A stretch of DNA of 64,000 bases from an uncultured Clostridia bacterium (lineage in GTDB: Bacteria; Bacillota; Clostridia; Christensenellales; Borkfalkiaceae), in the NCBI GenBank assembly GCA_944330115.1, contig CALVIN010000002.1, forward strand, positions 203,812 to 267,811, given 5' to 3'. The notes under the pieces are model-generated. The model had not been told where the DNA came from. It made no database searches and saw only the letters and a list, made by a program, of their open reading frames with translations. Shown one piece after another: positions 19,229-27,049 of this stretch (the stretch's first letter is position 1; every line of letters begins with the position of its first letter). The position numbers were made by a program, and so were the translations under genes.

Positions 19229-20152
19229 ATGATTTTAGCGATATGTTTGAGCCCCTGCATAGACGTCAACATGGAAGTTGACAGTTTATGCGTGGGCAAG
19301 ACCAACAAGATACTCAATAAGCGTATATATTTCACCGGCAAGGCTATAAACACGGCGCGCGGACTCAAAAGGCTCGGCGCCGAAGTTTATGCAACCGGCT
19401 TTATGTATGAAGACAACGGCAAGCTCTTCGAGCAGGAGCTGCACTATGAGTGCGTGCCCTATAAATTTGTTTGGTGCCCTGGCAGGGTGCGCGAAAATTA
19501 CAAATTTGTAGACAATAAGTCCATGCTCACCGAAGTGGACGATATAAGCCCCGAGGTCAGCGACGAAAAGAAGGCCGAACTCGTTTCGCGGGTGAGAGAG
19601 CTTTCGGCGGGCAGCGAGGCCGTGGTGCTTTCGGGCGGGCTTGCAAAGGGCATGCCGCCTTCGTATTACGGCGATATTTTAAGCGCCGTGCCCGACGGCG
19701 TAAAAAAGGTGGTCGATACTTCGGGCGAGCGCCTGTTTGAGGCCTTAAAATACGATGCCGACCTGGTAAAGCCCAACCTGCAGGAGCTTCAGAGCACGCT
19801 GAAGATAACCATAAACAGCAAGGAAGAGATGCTGTACGGCTGCCGCGAACTGCTGAAGCGCGGCGCAAAGCGCGTTTTGTTGTCGCTCGGCAAGGAGGGC
19901 GCCGTTATAACCGACGGCAGCGAGAGCTACTACTGCAAGAGCATAAACGTTGCGATGAATTCCACGATAGGCGCGGGCGACGGAATGGTCGCCGCGGCCA
20001 CGTTTGCACTCGCCAAGGGCGGTTCGCTCAAAGAGATATTGCGCTGCGGCGTTGCCGGCGGCACGGCTGCCGTCACCACGCCCGACAGCATAACTTTCAA
20101 ACGAGAGAAGTACGAGGAGATATTGAACGGGCTGGAAGTTACCGAGCTTTGA
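19229..20152 (+). CDS. PfkB-family sugar kinase (1-phosphofructokinase / tagatose-6-phosphate kinase type)
   Basis: A 307-residue ribokinase-fold kinase. The N-terminus LAICLSPCIDVNMEV and the C-terminal catalytic and anion-hole motif TIGAGDGMVAAATFA match the FruK/LacC branch, which phosphorylates fructose 1-phosphate or tagatose 6-phosphate. KPNLQELQ is also typical of the branch. No PTS genes are nearby, so the substrate is open. The second of two adjacent ATGs (19229) sits 4 nt after GGAGG and is preferred over 19226, which is too close. Located 58 nt after pfkA. Confidence 0.85.
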   Translation: MILAICLSPCIDVNMEVDSLCVGKTNKILNKRIYFTGKAINTARGLKRLGAEVYATGFMYEDNGKLFEQELHYECVPYKFVWCPGRVRENYKFVDNKSMLTEVDDISPEVSDEKKAELVSRVRELSAGSEAVVLSGGLAKGMPPSYYGDILSAVPDGVKKVVDTSGERLFEALKYDADLVKPNLQELQSTLKITINSKEEMLYGCRELLKRGAKRVLLSLGKEGAVITDGSESYYCKSINVAMNSTIGAGDGMVAAATFALAKGGSLKEILRCGVAGGTAAVTTPDSITFKREKYEEILNGLEVTEL

Positions 20153-20246
20153 GTTTTTACCCGCTTTAATGTCTTGCTTGCAGTATTGCTTACATGCCGA
20201 GCGGCTGTAAGATAGTTCCGTTTTTACATAATGGAGATGACTGCCT

Positions 20247-20864
20247 ATGTGGGACAAAAACAGACCTTTGAAACTTGCCGACGCGCTGTGCTTCGACGCT
20301 CACACGTTGCAGCGCATAATCGATGTCGACAAGTTTGCCGCAAGCCGTAAATTCGGCGCCGATCTCTGCGGCAACTACGCGCCCTTTTGCAGCGTGTGCG
20401 ACAAGCAGGTTTTCGATCCCTGCTCTACGGCATACCGTGTAAACGCGCGCATCCCGCTCATCGAGAGCTTTTTCGATAGTACGGGCGCAGACGATGCAAG
20501 CGTGATCCAGGCGGTGGCAGACGTAGATAAATACCTTGCGAGCGAGGGCTTCGGCCTCGACCTTTGCGGCAGATACGCGCCCTTCTGCGCGGTGTGCGAT
20601 AAATCGCAGCCCTTCCCCTGCGGAACGGCATATCTTAAAATGAAGAACGCCGAAAACTTCGCCACCAAGGCGCTGGTAACGCAGGCGGGAGGAGAACTCA
20701 TGGCAAACGTTCCCCAATTAGATGATGCGCTCACCCAGGTGCTCGAATCGGATGCAGAGGACGCTGAAAATACCGCAGACGGCAAGGCTGCGGCCGATAA
20801 GGCGGCCGAAGATACTTCCGACGTGAGGATAAGGATAGGCATAGCAAAGCGCCGCTTTGAATGA
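20247..20864 (+). CDS. Unrecognised protein with a duplicated Cys module
   Basis: A 205-residue protein I do not recognise. Residues about 30-66 and 90-130 are two copies of the same module, consensus FG-DLCG-YAPFC-VCDK...PC-TAY, with cysteines spaced C-x6-C-x2-C-x8-C. This looks like a metal- or cluster-binding knuckle, but no such family comes to mind. The C-terminal 60 residues are acidic and Ala/Asp/Glu-rich, probably disordered. GGAGATG lies 9 nt ahead of the ATG. It lies between the sugar kinases and the spoIIIA operon and ends before two strong terminators. Confidence 0.7.
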   Translation: MWDKNRPLKLADALCFDAHTLQRIIDVDKFAASRKFGADLCGNYAPFCSVCDKQVFDPCSTAYRVNARIPLIESFFDSTGADDASVIQAVADVDKYLASEGFGLDLCGRYAPFCAVCDKSQPFPCGTAYLKMKNAENFATKALVTQAGGELMANVPQLDDALTQVLESDAEDAENTADGKAAADKAAEDTSDVRIRIGIAKRRFE

Positions 20865-20908
20865 CCGATAAGCAATTATATAAAATTATATAATATGGTA
20901 CAAGAAAT

Positions 20909-20933
20909 GCCGGGAGCCTGCTCCCGGCTTTTT
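20909..20933 (+). terminator. Terminator after the Cys-module gene
   Basis: GCCGGGAG (20909-20916) pairs with CTCCCGGC (20921-20928), followed by TTTTTC. Confidence 0.9.
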
Positions 20934-20960
20934 CTGTTGCGCGGGTATTTTTGCCCGATC

Positions 20961-20985
20961 GAACGGCTGCGGCCGTTCTTTTTTT
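20961..20985 (+). terminator. Second terminator ahead of spoIIIAA
   Basis: GAACGGC (20961-20967) pairs with GCCGTTC (20972-20978), followed by seven T. It insulates the spoIIIA operon from upstream transcription. Confidence 0.85.
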
Positions 20986-20996
20986 GTCCCCCGCCG

Positions 20997-21012
20997 AATA
21001 AAATTATGTTGT
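20997..21012 (+). promoter_or_regulatory. Candidate sigma-E -10 element ahead of spoIIIAA
   Basis: AATAAAAT (20997-21004) matches the sigma-E -10 consensus CATACAAT at most positions. No convincing -35 is seen because the terminator T-run occupies that place. The start codon is only 8 nt further and there is no Shine-Dalgarno. Confidence 0.4.
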
Positions 21013-21945
21013 ATGGACCTGTCATTCCTGCCGCCTGACATACTTTCGGCGGTGAGCAACGTCAATTTGAATTTTCTCACCGAGATACGCCTGCGAAGGG
21101 GACAGCCCGTAATAATAGAGTATCGCGGCGCGTACAGATATCTGTGTGCGGGCGGCGCGGCCGAAACAAGGCGGGGCGCGATCATTTGCGGCGACGTCGT
21201 GAGTATTTTGAACGGCGCGATGGGCGGCTGCGTATACAGTTATGCCGAGGAGCTCAAGCAGGGGTTTATAACGGTGGGCGGCGGCATACGCATAGGCGTG
21301 GCGGGCGAATACGTCACCGAAAACGGACAGATAAAGACGATAGCCCGCGCCACCTCGCTCAACATAAGGATACCGCATCGCGCGGAGGGCTGTTCGTCGG
21401 CGGTATACGGCGCGCTGCTTTCGGGCGGCATAGCGAGCGTTTTGTTGTTCTCGCGCCCGGGGCTGGGCAAAACCACCATGCTGCGCGACCTCACCGCGCG
21501 CATCTCACGCGAACACAAAATAAACGTGCTCGTGCTCGACGCCCGCAACGAGATAGGCGGGGCGGGGGAGGCCTACGACCTCGGCGAGACGGTCGACGTG
21601 GTAAAGAGCTGCGATAAGCTCCCCTCGGTAAAGAGCGCCATACGGGCCATGCGCCCCGAACTTATAATAACGGACGAGCTGTACGGCGAGAGCGATATCG
21701 CCGCCGTGCGGTTTGCGCGCGATTGCGGCATAGACGTAATAGCGTCCTCTCACGTGTGCGACAAAAATTATTTAAAGTCGCTGCCCTTCGATTACTATGT
21801 AAGGCTCAACTCGATAGGCGGCAGGCCGGATATATATGATAAAAATTTTGATATTGTTGGCGATAGTAGTGCTGACGACGTTTGCGGGCGTGCTGCTCTC
21901 GGCCGAAAAAAAGAAGAGGGCGGCGGTATTCGGGGAACTGTATGA
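21013..21945 (+). CDS. spoIIIAA: Stage III sporulation protein AA (ATPase)
   Basis: A 310-residue RecA-fold ATPase of the SpoIIIA-SpoIIQ feeding channel between mother cell and forespore. Walker A is SRPGLGKTTM (near residue 150), the arginine-rich N-domain shows FLTEIRLRRGQPV and the Walker B region is PELIITDELYGE. It lies on the mother-cell side of the channel and is sigma-E-dependent in the family. The homologous part ends near YDKNFD; about 36 further codons overlap spoIIIAB in another frame (21836-21945), an unusually long overlap. No Shine-Dalgarno precedes the ATG. Confidence 0.95.
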   Translation: MDLSFLPPDILSAVSNVNLNFLTEIRLRRGQPVIIEYRGAYRYLCAGGAAETRRGAIICGDVVSILNGAMGGCVYSYAEELKQGFITVGGGIRIGVAGEYVTENGQIKTIARATSLNIRIPHRAEGCSSAVYGALLSGGIASVLLFSRPGLGKTTMLRDLTARISREHKINVLVLDARNEIGGAGEAYDLGETVDVVKSCDKLPSVKSAIRAMRPELIITDELYGESDIAAVRFARDCGIDVIASSHVCDKNYLKSLPFDYYVRLNSIGGRPDIYDKNFDIVGDSSADDVCGRAALGRKKEEGGGIRGTV

Positions 21946-22261
21946 ATACAACGAGCTGCTGCTTTTGAACTTGAAGTTCGGCAGGGAGGACATGCGCGCC
22001 CTTGCAAAAAAGTTCAGATATATGGGTGACGTGCTCGACGGCAAGCCCGTACTCAAAGGGGATGACGGCGAGTTTTTGATAAGCTATGCCAAAAACCTCG
22101 GCTCTACCGACGCCCTCTCGCAGATCGATTACCTCAACGAGCGCAAGTCGTATATAAAGAGGCACAAGGACGAGAGTTCTGCCGACTACAAAAAATACAG
22201 CTCGCTGTATGTAAAAATATTTCTCATGCTCGGCATACTCATTGCCGTGCTTATCGCGTAA
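21836..22261 (+). CDS. spoIIIAB: Stage III sporulation protein AB
   Basis: A 141-residue protein with an N-terminal membrane segment (residues 2-20), a charged cytosolic helical domain (LYEYNELLLLNLKFGREDMRALA) and a C-terminal hydrophobic anchor (SLYVKIFLMLGILIAVLIA), the layout of SpoIIIAB. It begins 110 nt inside spoIIIAA; the start cannot be moved downstream without removing the membrane helix. It abuts spoIIIAC with no gap. Confidence 0.9.
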   Translation: MIKILILLAIVVLTTFAGVLLSAEKKKRAAVFGELYEYNELLLLNLKFGREDMRALAKKFRYMGDVLDGKPVLKGDDGEFLISYAKNLGSTDALSQIDYLNERKSYIKRHKDESSADYKKYSSLYVKIFLMLGILIAVLIA

Positions 22262-22459
22262 ATGGACATAAGCATTATTTTTAAAATAGCTGCCGTCGGC
22301 ATAATAGTCACCATAATCTGCCAGATCTTAAAGAAGTCCGATAGGGACGACATCGCCACCGTGGTGAGCCTGGTGGGCCTGATAATAGTTCTCGCGGCGG
22401 TGATATCCATGATTGGCGACCTGTTCGAGCAGGTGAAGGGATTGTTTGAGTTGTTCTGA
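22262..22459 (+). CDS. spoIIIAC: Stage III sporulation protein AC
   Basis: A 65-residue, two-helix membrane protein, the standard length of SpoIIIAC (MDISIIFKIAAVGIIVTIICQILKKSDRDD... then ATVVSLVGLIIVLAAVISMI). It is a membrane subunit of the SpoIIIA channel. It starts on the base after the spoIIIAB stop and shares one base with spoIIIAD. Confidence 0.93.
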   Translation: MDISIIFKIAAVGIIVTIICQILKKSDRDDIATVVSLVGLIIVLAAVISMIGDLFEQVKGLFELF

Positions 22460-22851
22460 TGGTAATTTTAAGACTGTGCGCCATAGCCGCCGTCACGGCA
22501 GTATGCGCCCTGATTTTGCGTTCACACAAGTCCGAGCTCGTCCCGCTGTGCCTTGCCGCGGGCGGCGTGCTGATGATACTATATGCCTTCGACTATGTTT
22601 CGCAGAGCTTTGAACTTTTAAAACAGTTTTCCGAGCAGACGGGCATAGACAGCTCGGTCATACGCGTTATATTCAAAATAATAGGCATAGGGTATATCGT
22701 GGAACTCACCGCCTCGTCGGTAAAGGACCTCGGCTTTGAGAGCATAGCGGACAAGCTGGTGATGTGTGGCAGGATAGTGATATTCCTCGTTTCCGTGCCC
22801 GTATTGAAGAGCCTCTACGACGTAATAGTATCGCTCATAGGTCTTGTATGA
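22459..22851 (+). CDS. spoIIIAD: Stage III sporulation protein AD
   Basis: A 130-residue protein with four hydrophobic segments, the SpoIIIAC/AD family layout, including SSVIRVIFKIIGIGYIVELT and LKSLYDVIVSLI at the end. Membrane subunit of the SpoIIIA channel. It starts on the last base of spoIIIAC, and its stop overlaps the spoIIIAE ATG. Confidence 0.93.
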   Translation: MVILRLCAIAAVTAVCALILRSHKSELVPLCLAAGGVLMILYAFDYVSQSFELLKQFSEQTGIDSSVIRVIFKIIGIGYIVELTASSVKDLGFESIADKLVMCGRIVIFLVSVPVLKSLYDVIVSLIGLV

Positions 22852-24056
22852 ATTTTTGTAAACTTTCAAAGGGGCGGGCGGCCCTGCTCGTCGCGATAGC
22901 GCTGTTCCTTATCGCGGTGGCAGCTCTTCCCGCAGCCGTGTGCGCCTCCGCCGAGGAAACGGACGGGGAGGAGGAGCTCACGCAAAATATTGAGGACGTA
23001 TTGGACGGGCTCGACCTCTCCGAGCTGCAGCAATACCTCGACGAGCACGCCGAAAGTTACCTCTTCAACTTCGGCGACAATGCCGAGGAGATAATACGCT
23101 ACCTTGTAAACGGCAACATAGGCACCGACTATTCGAGCTACATAACCGAAGTGCTCTCCGTCGTGTTCTCCGACGTGCTCTCGCTTTTGCCCGCCTTTGC
23201 GGAGGTGGTGGCCATTGCCCTTCTGTGCGCCATATTTTCGGGCGCGGAGGGCAGCGTGCTCTCATCTTCGACCTTCCGCGTGGTAAAACTCGCGTGCTAT
23301 TCGCTGATAGTAGCAATAGTTTCGTCCTCGCTCGTAGGCGTCGCCGCCGAGTGCATAAGCTGCGTCACCTCGCTGCAAAAACAGATGGAGATAATTTCAC
23401 CATTGCTCGTCACGCTCACCGTGCTCACGGGCGGGACGGGCTCTGCGGCAGTCTATCAGCCGTCGGCCGTATTTCTCTCGGGCGGAGCGGTGGAGATAAT
23501 CAACGGCTTCATATTCCCCGCGGCGATAGCGGCGGCGGTTTTAAACTTTATGTCTAAGATAAACCCGCAGATATCCTTTACCGGCATGTCGAAACTTTTA
23601 AAGAGCATCATGAAGTGGACGCTCGGCATAACGGTCACGGTTTTCAGCGTATTTCTCACCGTGCAGAGTTCGGCAACGTCACTCTTCGACGGGGTGCTGT
23701 TCAAGGCCACCAAATACATAATAGGAAACTCCGTGCCGATAGTGGGCGGCTTTCTCTCGGGAGGGTTCGATCTGCTCACCGCAGCCGGACTTTTGATAAA
23801 AAATTCGGTTGGTATGTGTGGCATAGTACTACTTATAATGCAGATTTTCGCGCCTCTGGTGCTGCTCATCGCCTTTTCGCTCCTTTTAAAGGTCGCGGGC
23901 GCCATAGTTCAGGCGGCTGGCGAAAAGGAGCTGTATTCGCTCTTTTCCGACCTTTCCTCCGATACGGGCTACTTTGTGGCGGGGCTTTTGGTGGTGGCGT
24001 TCATGTATGCGCTCATGATAATGCTTGTAATAAATTCGGCAAATTCATTCATATGA
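22848..24056 (+). CDS. spoIIIAE: Stage III sporulation protein AE
   Basis: A 402-residue polytopic membrane protein with an N-terminal signal sequence (residues 8-30), an acidic extracellular stretch (EETDGEEELTQNIEDVLDGL) and about seven hydrophobic helices, ending YALMIMLVINSANSFI, as in SpoIIIAE. It is the largest membrane subunit of the channel. I chose the ATG at 22848, which overlaps the spoIIIAD stop as ATGA; an earlier in-frame ATG lies inside spoIIIAD. A copy of the dispersed AGTACTATG motif lies at 23813-23830 on the other strand. Confidence 0.94.
   Translation: MNFCKLSKGRAALLVAIALFLIAVAALPAAVCASAEETDGEEELTQNIEDVLDGLDLSELQQYLDEHAESYLFNFGDNAEEIIRYLVNGNIGTDYSSYITEVLSVVFSDVLSLLPAFAEVVAIALLCAIFSGAEGSVLSSSTFRVVKLACYSLIVAIVSSSLVGVAAECISCVTSLQKQMEIISPLLVTLTVLTGGTGSAAVYQPSAVFLSGGAVEIINGFIFPAAIAAAVLNFMSKINPQISFTGMSKLLKSIMKWTLGITVTVFSVFLTVQSSATSLFDGVLFKATKYIIGNSVPIVGGFLSGGFDLLTAAGLLIKNSVGMCGIVLLIMQIFAPLVLLIAFSLLLKVAGAIVQAAGEKELYSLFSDLSSDTGYFVAGLLVVAFMYALMIMLVINSANSFI
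23813..23830 (-). repeat. Dispersed motif, copy 2 (in spoIIIAE)
   Basis: Minus strand AGTACTATGC-CAC-ACATA. Confidence 0.6.
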
Positions 24057-24496
24057 CGGCTTACCTTGTTACCGCCTGCGGGGCGGTCTTTCTCTCGGTT
24101 GTGGTATCGTTCATAATACCGCAGGGCAAACTCAACAAAACGATAACATTCGTATTGCGCATGGTGTGCATCGCCATACTCATCTCGCCGCTTGCCGGCA
24201 TATTCAAGATATCCGACGAAAAGTTCGACGAGATGACCGACTATGATTACATATGCAAGCTGTATTCTCAAAATCAGAGCAGGGCGCTCGAAGAGTGCCT
24301 TTTGGAGGAGTATTCGGTGGAGTCGGAGTGCGCCGTTACCGTCGCCTACGGCGATGAAGGGTTTTACGCGGAAAGCGTGGAAGTTTGTCTTTTAGGGTCG
24401 TATGACGGCCTTGCCGATAAAATTTATGAATATTTGCAAGAGGCGGACTATATAAATATAACTGTATATGAAAGCTCTGACCGAATGGCTGAATGA
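24053..24496 (+). CDS. spoIIIAF: Stage III sporulation protein AF
   Basis: A 147-residue protein with two N-terminal membrane helices (VTACGAVFLSVVVSFIIP and ITFVLRMVCIAILISPLAGIF) and a soluble domain, as in SpoIIIAF. The ATG at 24053 overlaps the spoIIIAE stop (ATGA). Its last 29 bases overlap spoIIIAG. The soluble domain is expected to form part of the ring assembly. Confidence 0.88.
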   Translation: MTAYLVTACGAVFLSVVVSFIIPQGKLNKTITFVLRMVCIAILISPLAGIFKISDEKFDEMTDYDYICKLYSQNQSRALEECLLEEYSVESECAVTVAYGDEGFYAESVEVCLLGSYDGLADKIYEYLQEADYINITVYESSDRMAE

Positions 24497-24815
24497 TAAA
24501 AAGAAACTTATAATAGTGGTGCTGCTCGTGGCGCTGCTCGTCGTCATAGTATTTCTGTTTTTCGGCAGCGAGGAGGAGAGCGTTTTGGGCGACTCCATGA
24601 AGTCGGATACCGAGCTGCGCCTCACCGCCCTGCTCGAGCGCATCGACGGCGTCGGCGACGCCGAGGTGATGATAACCGAAAATGGCGGCGAAATAACGGG
24701 CGTCGTGGTGGTGTGCGACGGAGCAAACAGCATAATGGTAAGAAACGATATATTGAATGCCGTTTCAACGGCGCTTAATATAAATAAAAACAATATTGCT
24801 ATTTATTCAATGTAA
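24468..24815 (+). CDS. spoIIIAG: Stage III sporulation protein AG (short form)
   Basis: A 115-residue protein with an N-terminal membrane anchor (KKLIIVVLLVALLVVIVFLFF) and a ring-building-motif domain (ELRLTALLERIDGVGDAEVMITENGG...ILNAVSTALNINKNNIAIYS). SpoIIIAG forms a large ring in the intermembrane space. Most family members are near 200 residues; here the linker between the anchor and the ring domain is much shortened. Position seven of eight in the operon supports the call. Confidence 0.85.
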   Translation: MKALTEWLNDKKKLIIVVLLVALLVVIVFLFFGSEEESVLGDSMKSDTELRLTALLERIDGVGDAEVMITENGGEITGVVVVCDGANSIMVRNDILNAVSTALNINKNNIAIYSM

Positions 24816-24825
24816 GGAGAAGTTT

Positions 24826-25308
24826 ATGACAAAGAAAAAGAAGATCATCGTAATGTCGTCGCTCGTGTTTTTGCTGGCGCTGACTGCCGTGCTCAACGTG
24901 CTGCTCGCGCAGAATAACGCCGCGTCGGGTGACGCCGTCGCTACGGCAAACTACTTTGCTACATACCGTTCCGAGCGCACCACGACGAGGAGCGAGGAGC
25001 TCATTCAGCTTGACAGCATAATCGCGCTGTACGACGAGACGAGCGAGGAATATGCCGACGCGGTCGCCATGAAGATGGATATAGTGGGCGTCATGGAACA
25101 GGAGCTGCAGCTTGAAACAATGATCAAATCGCTCGGCTTTTCCGACGCCGTCGTATCCATCGGCGTCGACTCTGAAAACGTCAACGTATTCATCAACTCC
25201 GACGAACTCGACATGGACACCGCGCTCTCGATATACGATATGCTCAACAATGAGGCCGGCGTTGCGGCGGGAAACATAATAATTATGCCCGTTTACTCGG
25301 AAATTTGA
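24826..25308 (+). CDS. spoIIIAH: Stage III sporulation protein AH
   Basis: A 160-residue protein with an N-terminal membrane helix (IIVMSSLVFLLALTAVLNVLLAQ), a helical linker and a YscJ/FliF-like ring domain at the C-terminus (LGFSDAVVSIGVDSENVNVFIN...VAAGNIIIMPVYSEI). It partners SpoIIQ from the forespore. AAGGAGA precedes the ATG at 24826, which is preferred over an in-frame ATG 30 nt upstream. Last gene of the spoIIIA operon. Confidence 0.93.
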   Translation: MTKKKKIIVMSSLVFLLALTAVLNVLLAQNNAASGDAVATANYFATYRSERTTTRSEELIQLDSIIALYDETSEEYADAVAMKMDIVGVMEQELQLETMIKSLGFSDAVVSIGVDSENVNVFINSDELDMDTALSIYDMLNNEAGVAAGNIIIMPVYSEI

Positions 25309-25316
25309 TAAAAGTA

Positions 25317-25345
25317 TTGCAAATTGCGGCGGTATGTGTTATAAT
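25317..25345 (+). promoter_or_regulatory. asp23 promoter
   Basis: TTGCAA (25317-25322), 17-bp spacer, TATAAT (25340-25345). It starts 8 nt after the spoIIIAH stop and probably serves vegetative expression of the genes downstream. Confidence 0.85.
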
Positions 25346-25366
25346 CGTTCCATAGGAGTAATCTAT

Positions 25367-25699
25367 ATGGCACATTTAAGACACGACCCTACGCAGAATC
25401 AGAAAGGCAAGATAACATACGATTCGGGCATAGTCGACGGCATAGTCGCTCTCGCCATAAGCGAGGTCGACGGGGTAACGCTGCTCAATACCAAGAACAA
25501 GGGCGTAAAGCTCGAGTTCGATAAAAACGGCATCGTCGCCGACATAAGCGTTAAAGTCGACTACGGCTACAATGTGGCTTCGCTCGCCTTCCGTATCCAG
25601 CAGTCGATAAAACACAACGTGGAGTCCATGACCAAATTCAAAGTGGATAAAATTAACGTGCACATTCAGGACGTCGACTTCCCTGATAATTTAACGTAA
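25367..25699 (+). CDS. Asp23/Gls24 family envelope stress protein
   Basis: A 110-residue Asp23/Gls24-domain protein (GKITYDSGIVDGIVALAISEVDGV near the N-terminus, VASLAFRIQQSIKHNVESMT later). Members coat the inner face of the membrane or are linked to cell-envelope stress; a copy ahead of nusB is common in Clostridia. GGAG lies 8 nt before the ATG at 25367. A hairpin terminator (25706-25742) separates it from nusB. Confidence 0.9.
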   Translation: MAHLRHDPTQNQKGKITYDSGIVDGIVALAISEVDGVTLLNTKNKGVKLEFDKNGIVADISVKVDYGYNVASLAFRIQQSIKHNVESMTKFKVDKINVHIQDVDFPDNLT

Positions 25700-25705
25700 T
25701 TGCAG

Positions 25706-25746
25706 ATATTCCCTTTGTCGTCATAACGCACAGAGGGAATATTTTA
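25706..25746 (+). terminator. asp23 terminator
   Basis: ATATTCCCT (25706-25714) pairs with AGGGAATAT (25734-25742), followed by TTTAC. The short T-tract may allow read-through to nusB. Confidence 0.65.
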
Positions 25747-25760
25747 CTTTAAGGGCGCAT

Positions 25761-26159
25761 ATGAGAACCAAAGCAAGAGAAACATTATTCAAAATTTTAT
25801 TTTCATCGCAGTTTGTCCAGCCGGTGGACAAGAGTTTCCGCACGGGGCTATACAGGGCGGGAGAACTCAACGAGGACGACGTAAAGTATTGCGACAGGAT
25901 ACTTTCTCTCATCGACGAGCACTCCGCCGAAATTTCGGAGGTGATCGATAAAAAGTCGCTCGCCTTTCCCGAATCGCGGCTGTTCCCTGCCGACAGGAGC
26001 GTGCTGTTCATAGCCGTCGCCGAGATACTGTATTGCGACGACGTGCCCGACAAGGTGGCCGCGAGCGAGGCTGCCAATATCGCCTCGCGCTATTCTTCCG
26101 AAAAGTCGGCTTCCTTTATAAGCGGCATACTCGCCTCGGTGATAGCCGACAAACGCTAA
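25761..26159 (+). CDS. nusB: Transcription antitermination factor NusB
   Basis: A 132-residue all-helical NusB (MRTKARETLFKILFSSQF... LRLFPADRSVLFIAVAEILYC... VAASEAANIASRYSSEKSASFISGIL). It binds boxA RNA with S10 in rRNA antitermination. It opens the nusB-folD-ispA-OLE-oapA-dxs gene order, which matches the published genomic setting of OLE RNA. xseA and xseB, often between folD and ispA, are missing. Confidence 0.92.
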   Translation: MRTKARETLFKILFSSQFVQPVDKSFRTGLYRAGELNEDDVKYCDRILSLIDEHSAEISEVIDKKSLAFPESRLFPADRSVLFIAVAEILYCDDVPDKVAASEAANIASRYSSEKSASFISGILASVIADKR

Positions 26160-26197
26160 ATTTACACTATAACTGAACATAAGGAGGTGCAGCGGAA

Positions 26198-27043
26198 ATG
26201 TATAAGCTGATCGACGGAAAAAAACTTGCGCAGGAGATACGCGCCGAAGTAAAGCAAAAGGTGGCTGAATACAGCCGGAACAGCGGCAGGGAGATAGGCC
26301 TTGCCGTCGTCCTTGTAGGCGAAGATCCCGCGTCGAAGGTGTACGTGCGCAACAAGATAAAGGCGTGCGAGGAGGTGGGCATCAAGTCTTTTGCCTACTA
26401 CCTCGATAAGGATACCGCCCAGGCGCGCGTGGAGGAGCTGATAAGGAGCCTTTCCGTAGACAACAAGATAGACGGCATACTCGTCCAGCTGCCGTTGCCG
26501 CCCCACCTCGACGAAAAGAAGATACTCGAGATCATTCCCGATAAAAAGGACGTCGACGGTTTTTCAGCGTCGAATACGGGCAAGCTTTCAAAGAACGAGC
26601 CTTGCCTCGTGGCGTGCACGCCCAACGGCATAATGAAGATGTTTGAGAGCGAAAATATATCGCTTACCGGCAAGAATGCCGTGGTCATCGGCCGCTCCAA
26701 CATAGTGGGCAAGCCCATGGCGATGCTGCTCACGAACGCCAACGCCACCGTCACCCTCTGCCACAGCAAGACGGCAAATTTAAAGGAGGTCTGCGCCCGC
26801 GCCGACGTTCTGGTGGCGGCGATAGGAAAGCCCAAGTTTGTCACCGCCGATATGGTAAAGGAGGGGGCCGTAGTCATAGATGTAGGCATGGACCGCGACG
26901 AAAACGGCAAGCTGTGCGGCGACGTCGACTTTGAAAACGTAAAGGAGAAATGCTCTTACATAACTCCCGTTCCCGGCGGCGTAGGCCCCATGACCATAGC
27001 CATGCTGATGTATAACACCTATCTTTCCGCAGCAAGGAGCTGA
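26198..27043 (+). CDS. folD: Methylenetetrahydrofolate dehydrogenase / cyclohydrolase
   Basis: A 281-residue bifunctional enzyme of one-carbon metabolism, interconverting methylene-, methenyl- and formyl-THF. Motifs: VGEDPASKVYVRNKIKACEE with the substrate-site tyrosine and lysine, DGILVQLPLPPHL, GRSNIVGKPMAMLL in the NAD(P) site and TPVPGGVGPMTIAML at the end. Length is normal. A strong AAGGAGGTG lies ahead of the ATG, and ispA starts 7 nt after its stop. Confidence 0.97.
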   Translation: MYKLIDGKKLAQEIRAEVKQKVAEYSRNSGREIGLAVVLVGEDPASKVYVRNKIKACEEVGIKSFAYYLDKDTAQARVEELIRSLSVDNKIDGILVQLPLPPHLDEKKILEIIPDKKDVDGFSASNTGKLSKNEPCLVACTPNGIMKMFESENISLTGKNAVVIGRSNIVGKPMAMLLTNANATVTLCHSKTANLKEVCARADVLVAAIGKPKFVTADMVKEGAVVIDVGMDRDENGKLCGDVDFENVKEKCSYITPVPGGVGPMTIAMLMYNTYLSAARS

Positions 27044-27049
27044 TCTGAT

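Noticed and set aside
18115..19368. 417-codon open frame opposite pfkA
   Set aside because: A shadow of pfkA and the start of the next kinase; no recognisable protein features.
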